DNA of 64,000 nt from Daphnia carinata (lineage: Eukaryota > Arthropoda > Branchiopoda > Diplostraca > Daphniidae), in NCBI RefSeq assembly GCF_022539665.2, contig NC_081340.1:3906001-3970000 (forward strand), in the 5' to 3' direction. Below, one piece after another: positions 50,301 through 62,300 of this stretch. Under the pieces are notes generated by a model. That model was not told where the DNA came from, ran no database searches, and worked only from the letters and a program-made list of their open reading frames with translations. Positions within the stretch are counted from its first letter, which is position 1; each line of letters opens with the position of its first letter. Position numbers and translations under genes: made by a program.

Positions 50301-53300
50301 TGCAGCGACCAGTAGCGGAAATGCCACAGCTTGGGAGGGAAAAAAAATATAAAGATATCTGTTGCTATGCGCTCCGCTTTCGAAAGTCCATTATGAATTC
50401 CCCTAGTTTTATGCTAGACTGTAAGGGACCTCCGTAGATCGTAGCGATGCAGTAGAACGTACTAGCAGACAGGAGTAAAATGAATGGCTCCATAACCGTA
50501 GGCCGGGGGGGAAGGGTTCATCCCACCCACCGAAAGAGAAACGATGACCGAATAAATGTCTAGATGCTTTCAGGACACACATATGAAATAGAAAATGGCG
50601 GCAGAAAAAAGAAAATATATCTTCCTAGTATTTCCTTATTTTAGCCGTGAAGGATCAAAACATGTGGGCTACAAGTAAAAACGTTCATCATCGTTTAAAG
50701 AACTTGATTCTAACAATAAATGAAAACCTTGTGCGTGACATTTTCTGTTTCAAATGTGACAGTCGTTGCGACAAAAAAAAGAAGCTCTCCAAGTCGTGGG
50801 TGAGCTGTTTTCTTGTATGCTCTTTACAAGGTCTAGTGGCGTGAATAATCGATTTCAATTTGTTAAAACTGACGGCTTCGTAACGTATAGAAGGGGGTTG
50901 GTCAGAGTCTGATTTATCTTCTGATCGCTCATGATTTATTTGCACCGTATGTGAATCACGCTGGTTCACCTGAACACTGGCCGTCATTTTGCTTTTCTCC
51001 TTGTACTCCTTTGAAAATAGAACGTGGTCCTTTTCGTACAAGGCTGTATATAGATCGCTCGATAATGTGTCGTGACCTTTCACTGCTGGCCAATAGAAAG
51101 CGAACTAATCCGCGCGTGACATTCAGCTTCTGACGGTTCGCACGGCCAGCGATTGGAGACACGATTCACGTAAATTGAATGCGCGCCAGTCTTGTGTGAT
51201 ATGCATGCGTACAGTGCAGTGGGGAGTGGCGATACCGTGTGCCTCATTGGCCAAATGTCCAGGGAAATTGCGAATCAAGCTATCAAAAAAAAAAAGAGAG
51301 CCAGCAAGCCCGATAGAGGGAAACTCTTTGCTGCTTTGAATTAGTGATGAGGATAAACTTATCGATTTCAGGATCACGAGCTCGCCCTTCGTGTCTATGT
51401 GTTCATTATAACGTTGCGGTGTACACGGTCAGAAATCCGTCTTATGGCCTCGGGAAACATGGAACACGGCGAAAAACGAATAGAAATGTACATAGACGTT
51501 CCGGATCTAGTTGACTTTACCCTTGCCGTTTCTCCGCGTTCCCCTACAATCAATAGATTTTTTTCTTTCTTTTTCTTTAATGTGTGCCTGGTTATAATGG
51601 GAGACTAATTCGATTGATCCCTGCTACCCTCTATCGCCCGCTGAAGCTTCATCGTAATATCCTAAAAAAAAAAAATAGGGAGCCGGGAATCGTATCGATC
51701 GTTCAAACCAACCACTTTAGATTCCGTACGGCCAGTTTTCTGGCTCTTACCATTTTGTCAAGTCTTTGTTTGTCTTAAATATTTGAAGTGCTCTGTATAG
51801 GGGCCTATCGGCTAATCAAATGTAACATATTTTTTTGAAGAATTATTTGCGTTTACTACATTTATCTGTAATCAACTTAAATTTTGCGTGTGTAGGTGAT
51901 TGAACTGAACGTCGTTCCAGGAAATGTCGAGGCAATTTAATGGCAAAGTTAATGATGCCCAGAATTTCTGATTCGTAGAAACTCAGTGATTTTCGCATTT
52001 GTTATTTAAAAACGAGCGCTTAACTGCGAAATAAGATCGGATAAAATTGAATCTCCATGTTTAACGCTACATTGTTGTCGATTCTGAATACGTTAGCCAT
52101 TTTGACGTTGATAAAGTGCTTCGGACCTTGCATTGTAGGCCCCCTTTTTTTTGCTAAATATTTCAGTGTAGTAGATTGAATCAATACGATGCTAAAAACG
52201 CGTGCTATTAGCAAGAAGTATAGCACGAATTTTATTTCTTCTTTCCGTGACGTTTTTTTTTTTTGTTCCATTACAACGTGGACATGTAGTCTCGCTACGA
52301 AAACTAATATCGAGATGGATCGCTCGTACCCTTTCGATATGGTAGTCGGTAGCAGACCCATTATAGGGAAGTATAATAGCAGAGATTCGTCAAAAAAAAA
52401 ATTCTGAAAATTCATTATATAGCGTATTTTTGTACACGAGGTCTTCTAGCCCATCACGCACGAGCGTGCCTTCGATGGACTTCTTGTTTTATTGATAAAG
52501 GCAACTGAATCTGTTGGGTGCACCCCTAGCAACCGTTGTTACACCGCTATTGTTGCCTTCGCTGGCCTATATATACCTGATAACAGAGGTCTCTTCCGGC
52601 TCTGGCCGAATATCAATGGAGAAACCCTAAACGTGCCTTTTTTCATGATTGGCAAACGAAGACTTTGAAATGCTAAAAGAAAAACGTGACGTCTATTTTG
52701 AAACTTTTTGAATTTCGGAGCTGATAAACATGGGAATACGACAAGATATTAAAACTTACATGCGCTGCTGCGGCGCCTGACAGCCCCGAAAAAGAGGTTG
52801 TCCATCCGCTTGCTTAACAAAACTTTAACGCTGATGATCCTATCCGTTTTTGTTTTAGGAGGTGGATCCTCACCAGGGGAGGCAAAGAGAGAAAAGGGTG
52901 GGTGTCTTTGCAGGCATGACGGTTATCGACCTGGAATACAATGTACTGCTGTGTACTGTATTCTATCCATGTTATATGTGTGTGTGTCTAGGCGGATTGG
53001 AGAAAAGGGAAATATAAAGGCCAGGGTTGCGCCGCTTTGGTAGTCTCCGACGCAACTACACCCGAAACTCCTCCCACTTTCCCTTTAAGGAATTGCTAGC
53101 GAAGCCGTCGTGACTGCGAGGCAGTCGGTTGTGGTACGTTGGTCAGATAACGACAACGACCGCCCCTGTGCATTATAGGGTTTTGTGCTTGTGCAAAGAC
53201 CAACGTTTGCGAAGAAAATTCTCAATTGTGTTTACTCCGCTGGATAATATTTGTTGACGTTTCGTGGGTCGACAGCGCAATGTATTGCTATTTACTTTTC

Positions 53301-56300
53301 TATTCTAGAGATGTCCTATCGCATTTGAGAAACATTTTTTTGTTTCTTATTGCTTACGATTAAATGCGGGGGTATAAAGCTTCTTTCCCGTCACGGAATG
53401 GATCAATGATTCCGGCCTCTTTTCGCTAGTCCCTCGCTACTCCGGAGCAAATTTTTTCAGTGTCTGAAAGGACAAGACAAAGTGTAAACACAAATCCAAA
53501 TTTGCATGTCGACAAGACTTGACAGCACAGTGCTTTCAACTAACTTTGCATCTTGTCATGTTAGTCTTCGGCCATTGTTGATATTGCGGGGACGTGCCCC
53601 GTTAGCTATCCTTTCTTGCTAAAAGTGTTTGGCTTTCGTAATCTCTCGTTGAAGTCGGTCCGATCGATTGTCCAGTCAACATAGTAGTATACGTTTGAAT
53701 TTAAACATCAAAGGCTAGCTTGACATGTTTTACCGACATTAGGCAAAAGTCGAATAACATGTGTACGCAACAACTTTTGAACGGACAACTTCTATGAAAA
53801 GTACCGTCGGCTGATTTGTAAATTTCGTGTCTTGTCGTCGAACGATTTGATCTCTTTTTATCTGTTCACGGTCCGTTTCGGGGTTCATATAGATTTATCA
53901 ATCAGTTCTTATCCTGTGTTCCGTTTGAAACCATTTTCGTACGAGGGCAACGTGTGCTGCGCATAACGCGCCACGCTCAGTTAGAGAATCATAATTCACG
54001 AAAAGCCGTCACTGCATGCTCGTTCGTGCCTCGAAAAATGCAAGTCAATTACCATTGGAAAACGTTTTGATTATATTTATTTTTTTTTTTTTTTGTGAGG
54101 GGACGCTGTTGTCTTGTTCTATTTTTCTTTTGCGCATTGAGAATCCTGCAAATAGGATGTTTTTTTATCAGCTCCTCCTTTTTGTTGTCCATTTTGAATC
54201 CGGATGAATGTCCGTCGTGACGCCAAAACAATTGCTTCACAGCTCGTCCTCCACAATGTCCCGCTTGAATGGAAGTGACCATCCAAAAATTACATTCATT
54301 TTTTTTTCTAAAGTATTTGCGTGACACTTTTAGCGGCAAAAAAGGGGACGGAAACATTTTTATTTGATCACCTCCTCGATCGACAGTAACGTTCCTCTTC
54401 AAAAGTCAATTATGAATCGAAGCGTATAGGATCTCCGCGAACCGGAAAGAAGCCCCAACCCAAATGACGTTGATGATTTCCTTTTGAATTCTTATTGTTT
54501 TTTTGTTTTTTTTTATTTCTTTGCATTTCATCTGTGCTCGTTTTTCCTTTTGAACAAAAGTTGCATCATGTCATCTTTTGCGACAACCAAATCCGGTTAA
54601 TATTGTCCTCGACTGTCGTCTACATCAAATGTCAACAAAATACTGTGAACTAGAAAATAGTGTCCTTTGTGCAGCCGTTTCACATAATGCAGTTGCCGCA
54701 TCATGATGCAACAGACGTGGCTGACCTTCGTTTTACATTTAATTGAAGTTGAAAACGAAAATCACATCAGGTCATTCTCAACTCGTCGCCATCATCACCG
54801 TCATGACGAATAATGGAATTGAGTAAAAACGGAGTCGACGCCGACGCCTCTGTCATCGGCTGCGCTATCGACTCCGTACTGCCCGTCAGTACGGCTACCT
54901 CTTGTCAACACCAAGACTCTGAAGCTGTCAACGTCGACACGTTGCAACGCAAAATCGACGTGTTGGAGGCGGAATTTCTCGGTGCCTGGCAGATTCTTGA
55001 ATTCCTGTCCACCGAATATCTAGCCATGTGGGAAAGATTGGAAACAGTCGAGCTGCTGCTCTATCAACAACAAGCCACCATCGCCCGGCTTGTTGGCACG
55101 TATGGGGACAAGGTGGCCGAAGAGAAACAATGTGCGGACAAGTCGGCTATTAGCGAAGCCAAATCTGCTATTAGCCATATCCATAATGGACCCAATCTAT
55201 CACACTTCAAAGAGGAAGAAGACGATGATGACGACGATGACAAGTTCGCGGCCAAAGTGGAGGCCCAACTGCGTTCTCTCGAGTCGTCAGAGCCGCATCC
55301 TTACTCGATTACACCGGTTGATAGGTCTCGTCACAACAGTCGATTGTCAGCTGACGAAGCGTTTTATCGTAGCCTCAATTCGGCCCATCGCGACAGTCCG
55401 TCGGTAATGTCCGAGTCGGACAACGAGTTGCGGATGATTTGGGAATCGAGTTCTGCGGGCCAGCAATTTCGTCGAGATTCAGTCCGTCCGTCTGAAGAGC
55501 CAGTGGGTCACGTCTTCAGCGCCCAAGATTACTGTCATTATCGGCACGGTAATACAAGCAGCCAAGATGCTTGGCATAAAAGCAAAAAAGCCAAGCCGCC
55601 CGACGAACCGGAAGAAGACGCGCAAACGGAAGACGATGAATGGACGTGGAAGACGAACATGGCCGCCGGCAGTTCGTCGGATTGCGCCAGTCAGATTCGC
55701 GAAATAGAACGCGTTAGTCGCAAGTTAAAAAGAGATTCGCAAAGACTTCAGGAACTTCGCGAGCGGCTCGTCCAATCGTCCAGCGTTCCGCAGCGTGTAA
55801 CTCAGCGTGACCCGGCCGATTCCGGTAGCGATCTCCACGAACAACTTAGACTGGCGTTTCTGGAATCAGCTCGCCAAAAGTCGGTCCGACTCGAACAGCG
55901 CCGACAACTTCAAAAACCTAAAGCCAACTCTTTGAGCTACCCTTCCAACAGTCAACAGCCATCGATCTATTCCGGCTCCTCAGCAGCCGCTCCTGTTCAT
56001 ATCGATCCGCTGCATCTGGGGCGGAGCAACAGCTCCGACAATGTGTCGCCCAGTTTTTCTTCGTACCTGCGAACGCCGATCGAAAAGCAAGCTGGTCACG
56101 ATGACACTCGCACATCTAATCCGACATCGCCCCAGCGCTCGAAATCGGCTCAGAAATCGCCAACGTTGCAGAATAAAACGCCCACAATAAAAACGAGAAG
56201 CGCGTCGGAAGAAACGAATGCCAACTGTTCGGGTAACTTCCTGACGACGGCCAGCACGAAATCGCCTAATAAGGTGGCCGTTCGTGGCCGTCGAACACAA

Positions 56301-59300
56301 CTAGGAGGGGATCGTTCGCCAACGAAAGTCAATCGAATCAGTTCAATGCGATCCGATTCGGGTGTCTCTTCACTTAGTGGAAATTGGTCATCAATGGACC
56401 CGGAAAGATCACCCGTTAGTCCCAGTCAATTACAAGTCCTGGCCGGCCATCATTCGTCCACGCAGCAGCAAGTCGAATTGGTTAATTCGGCGCCACCTCC
56501 GCCGGCCCCCGCAGACGACCAAATTATTCGACCGAGTAGCCGCATGATGTACGAACAACCGGCCGTTTCTCCTTCCACGCGTTCCAGGCCCCAACCGAGT
56601 CAGATCCAGCCGCATTTAACTACGGAAACGTGGAATGTGCAGGGCTCTATTTGTTCTGTAGCTACAGCGGCGTATCCAGCCGCCACGCGGGCAGAAGCTT
56701 ATCCTGATTCAATTCATCATTCGCACGAAGCACTCGGCGGCAATCGCACACGACGCAATCATTCGACGCCACACACTTTATCTCGCAATGATTCCACATG
56801 GATGGAAACGGAAATTGACAACCCATTTTTGCCGACGACGCTGGATGATGATTGGTACAGTCCGCGGGGTGTTGTCCATCCTCAGAATGCACCGCAACAT
56901 CAGTATAGATCAAATACACCGAGTCCCGCTCCCGGTTCTTTACCGGAGGGACATTTCGTTCCAGAACCAGCCAATGTGACTAATCAGCAGCCGTTCTTGT
57001 ATCCCACCGTGACGTTCGAGCCGTGTCGGGATGAATTGAATCGCAATTTTGAACCTACCAACTTTATTCAACAACCGAAATCAGCTGGATGTTCTCCGAG
57101 GCAACGTCGTAGACTCCACTCCTCTCCCACGTCATCTTTGGCCAGCCAGCGATATCAGGATTTCAATCAAATACAGCATCAGCCAAATCAACGTCTAGAA
57201 CATCAACTCTCTTCTCCTGGCCGGTTAATTCAAACTCAAGGTGAACAGTTATCATCCTCTTCATCGATCGATTATTACGAACTCTATTACCAAACGCCGT
57301 CGTCCCTTGCCCAGCAGCCTTCCCAACAGGAACAGAATCATAATTCGTACGACAGTCAGGAGGGTGTCTATTTGTTTCGCAATCCGCTTCCTAATTACGA
57401 AGAACAATCGTCGTATGACACCAAACGTCGAATGGGACAGGAAAGCGAATCGACTTCTCGCGCCCTTACGTCATCTCCGTTTCCAGCTTATACGACTTCG
57501 GGTCAGGTGATTGTGTCTCAGTGCGGATATATTTCTATCGCCGCTTCCAGCGCTCCGCCCCGCGCTCTATCTCCGGGCAAACAGCCGCGTAGCAGCCCGC
57601 GCAAGAAGATTCGCTCGGCCGTTAATCAGCTCGTACCTTATTTCAACCGGCCGAAATTGAAGAATCGTTCCATCTCGTTGCCCGGTGTGGACGCAATGCA
57701 AGAAATGGATGGACAGCCTTTGTCTCACAGCGCCAGCGGAAGTACCGGCCATTTTAGTAAATCAGACGAAGGCCATGGCAAACGTTTTTCTTTCAGCCGG
57801 ACGTCTTCGTTGCCGGGCTTGAAAAAAGGCAAGAAGATGATGAAACAATTAACGAACATGATTGGAGGACGGAGAGGAAGTGCGGACGAAAAGAGGCCCG
57901 AAAGTCTGCACAGTTTGCCTCAACAGAACGACGATTGGGTGATGACGCCCCGTCGGCCCCTACGGACCCTAGACGTCGTTGGCAATCATTCGAGCGACCA
58001 TAGCAGCCGAGCTTTTGTCTCGTACTGTAACGAAGGATTTGATTCCGGCAACGATTGGGACGATGATGCGACGGGACCAGTGGCGACGTCAAGTGGCGCT
58101 AGTAGAGCGTGGGACAATTCCCATATTGCCTCCATTCCTGGGACGGAACCGTCACATTTAGCGAGGCGACCGAGTGGCCCGTCCTATGGAGAATTTGCGG
58201 CCTCTAGAGCATTGGGCCGTTACAGAAGATTGGCAGCAGCTGAAGCAGCCGCCACTACGGTTCCATCTCCGGCTCCAATGGCATTGCCCGACGTAGCCAT
58301 CGTTTCGTCCAGCAGTATTCAGTCGGACAATCGCCGTAGAGAACGTCCGCCGTCCATTTCGGATGATGACGCCAGTGTTAGTCTCAGTTTGAATTTGGAT
58401 TTCGTGACCCGTCGCCCGTCGGGAGAAGAGCAGACGGAAATAAAGGAACAAAAGGATTGTGACAGCGAGGAAATCTTTTTTCCAAAAGTAGCCATCAAAT
58501 GCAGCCCGAAGCGAAGCCAAAGTGAAGATGGCGCTGCAGCAGATGATTCCCCGAAAAATGTAATGACTGTGCAACCATGCCCGCAATCCATGGATTACCT
58601 TGAACCGGAACAATTCCGGCCAACGGCCAATATTGAGAGTGCACCCTCTTCCCCAAGGCCATTGGCCAACGTTAACCGAACGGCCCCGCGATGGCAGAGC
58701 ACTGAAGACAGCATCGATGTCGATGATGAATGGTATCGCTATGGGATGCTGCAGCTGGAAGAGATGGAACGAAGGGCGGAATCTGTTGGAACTGACCTGT
58801 TGGCTGAAGCTGCTCGCCAATATAATCAACAGACAACATACGACAATCAAATGCAAGCCGTTTTAAATGAACTTCAAGCCCGGATTCCAGTTTATCCAGC
58901 GCTGGAAGGCGATGCCATCGTTAACGGCATGCGGCCCTCTGGTGAGGACGCCAGTTATTTGCCTCCGGCTGAAGCAACGTGGGACTATGCGACTCCGGTT
59001 GTTTACGAGACGGCCATGACTGCCGAGCCGCAGTGCGTGGCGGATGAAGAGAATGACGACTGGGCATCGTATACGAGTTCACCAAACAGAGCCGGATTTA
59101 CTGTCCAAGAACCGGCCGTCGAGTCGAAACAAGTTAGCGTCAAAGCGCACGATGAGGACGATGAAGACGACGATGATTATTCTTCCGGCGAAACCAGCGG
59201 ACCAGATTCTCCGCAGAACCAGAGTTTCGATGAAGATAACGAGGGAGAAAACGAGCTTTTTTATCACTACGAAGACGATAACAAAGAACCGGAATACTGC

Positions 59301-62300
59301 GAAGCAACTAGGCACGCGGGCGACGCTGCAATAGAACCGACGACGTTTGCGGCGGCTACAGCTGGATCGTATCCGAATAACCGGCATTCTATATCCGGCT
59401 CCAGAGGGTCAGACATCTTTCCGAGCAGCGGGAACATCCTGTCGGCCGCCGGAAGCACGGCCAGCAACATCGCCTCGTCCGTCTTTTCCTTTTTCACCTC
59501 AACTACGGCGCTGAAAGACGGAAACGAAGAAGCATCGGAACCGCAACCTTACGGGACGGATGTCTACTACGCCAGCGTCAACAACATCGCTGCAGCTGGA
59601 ACATCACCGGTGCCGACAGCAAAAACGGCCATTGAATCCCCCAGTCATGGCGTAGAAGTCAACCTGAGTTACATTCAAGATGGCGAAGATAACATGGATC
59701 CGATGGATGTTGAACAGCAGAAGATACTCAAATCGACAGCGAAGGGCAGCGCGGCCCGTTGGAAATTAGTCAAGACACTGCGAGATAAGAAAGCTGAAAC
59801 GGCTAGCGTTGGTGCACGTCCATCACCAACGACAGCCACGAGTCCAACGAATATCGATGCGGTAAGAGAATTTATTTTTCCCCTCGTCAGAACGTTGTCC
59901 CGAACTGGAACGCGAGATCAAATATGTTGAATAATTGATAATTGCCCTTTGCATATTTACGTCGAGTCCTTTGGCCATTTCCCGTTAGCGTGGCCAAGAC
60001 CTAAATTTTACGACAGGATGCACGCGTCTGTCATTCAAGGAGCGTTTTCTTTTCTCGATGCGTTCGATGCCAAGATGGCGGCCAAGTTTTTTTTTTTTTT
60101 TAGAGGTAGCGCATCAGTTAAAAGAACCACCCGTTGCGAAAGCAAAATTGCCTGTTCTTGACTGATTATTTTTAGAGATACCCTTTTGTTCGATTACATG
60201 TGTGGTAGAATCTAATGATATTCTTCACTTGTAATCAAATTTTCAATTTGTTGTGTTCGATAATCGTATCCGACGTTATCTTGCGGCCAATTGCTTTGCG
60301 TTCTTTGGAGTTACCTAAAAAAAAAAATCGACTCGGTATCGATTTGTCTTTTCAAATAGAGAACCTGGTTGTCTGTATCATTTCTCGTCTGGCACAGAAT
60401 AATAATAGCTCTTTCAGGGTCCCCCCCCCCCTTGTATCACATATCCTTCCGATATATGGTAGCAGTTGTATTCTTTTTCCTACCAACTCGGAAGTAACAA
60501 CCTCTCACACCCCCCGAGGATAATCCAAGAGGCAAACCACGTACATGGAAAAAGAGCGAGGCAAATAAGGAGAGTTCGTCGAAAGTAATCACACTTAAGT
60601 CCTTTTTTTTTTCTCTCGCCTTCTCTCTTTTCTCATGTTACGTGTTTCTTTCGCACGCTGTAATGGCATGCCAGTTACTACTATTGGACTATAAGAGTTT
60701 ACGACGACTAGACAAACGAACACAGTTTATCCGACCCTCCTCACCACCGATATGGCGAACGCGTACAAATTTTTGTTGTTGCGATCTCTTGAGGTTTTTT
60801 TTTTTTATTTTTATAGAGCGATCAAAAAAGAGAGAAAAGAAAAATCCAATGCTCGCAAGGTGTCGCCGAGATAGCGCGCCTGTGTCAGACATCGAGGGAT
60901 CAATACGAACTGGCTGTGCGGACGGCGCAACGGATGAATGTATAAGGATGGACCAATAGTAGAAAGGTCTCCATGGAACGCACAGAATAAGAAGGCTGGC
61001 ATCGTGCGTGGCATTTTTTTTTTTTTTTTTTTTTTGTCACGCTGGATGCGTTCTAAAAGAAATAGGAAACAAAACACTTTCGTACAGATACAACAGACAC
61101 GGAGCCACAACAATAGATGACAGCCCTCACATCTAAAGAATAGGTTGAGCATTTCGCTGACACATTGTGAGTCCCGAAAAGATAGGCATATATTTAGTAA
61201 AAACATGCAGAGTAGCGTGAAAGTGCGTCCGAAATTGAAAAAAATCCACATTCTGATTAAATAAGAACATTTGACTGAAACTCTTGTTACCACTCGGGTT
61301 AACGAGATTGGTGGCCCTTTTTCTCGTCGTGGGAATGGTGCACTCATTTTATCCTCGTCTAGACTCATCTCTTTGGCAAGACAGGCGAAAACCAGTAAAT
61401 GGAAGTAGAGAATCATGTCTGATGAGCTACGGCAAAAAGAATAAGTGGAGATGAAAGTAAAATGAGTGACGTTAGATGTTAGGGCGTCGGAAAAAGAGAA
61501 AGGGCAGACACGTTCGAATAACGATGTTGCAAAAAAAAAAAATATATTGTAATGTACAAACATACACGCAATTGGAACTCGCGTAATTGCCTTCTTCCCA
61601 CATAGACGGCCACCCTAGAGAAATGAAGATTTAAAAGAAAAGACGAAGCGTACGCGAGCCTTCAAGATGAGACATGGGAAAGCCTCCAACTGTCTTTGAT
61701 GGATCATTGGCAAACTCGGAGAACCTTTTTTCTTGTCATTTTTCCTTTTTATTGTAAACATGTAGAAAACAGATACCATCGGTTGTTCAGACACGTTATG
61801 CTTCTACGACATTCGACACAGACGTTCGTCAGGCTTTTTTTATTATTTAGAGAAAAGCGTTTTGAGTGATTCAACCAATGAGAATCCGACATTTGTTGAA
61901 TAGGCCTGTTTTATTGGGTACGCTCTAGAAACTTCCTTATCAAAAAATGTTTTGCTATGGTAAACTTTTAGATTGTCCTCGTCGCATTACCTGCTGCCCA
62001 GCAGCATCAAACTGGTATTGCCACGATCGATAAGAGCCTTAAGGCACGGTCTGTATATATAAATGTGTGTCGTACATATCTGCATCGCGCACGCCCAGGT
62101 GATGTCAGTATTTTGACGTCATCTTCTTGTTGTTTTTTCTCATTTTTTTCTTCTTATTCTGTGTGATGAGGATCCAATATCCTTTGTACTTTTTCCCCTT
62201 TTTTGGTTGGCCGAAACGCTGCCTGTGTTTCAATATTTGACCACCGAACCACAAGGGTGTTTCCTTTCCCATCTATCTTCATTCACTTTCTGCAAAGTAT

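Noticed and set aside
60087-61036. Long T-runs as tails of retroposed elements
   Set aside because: No target-site duplication or element body could be seen beside them; simple homopolymer expansion is enough.
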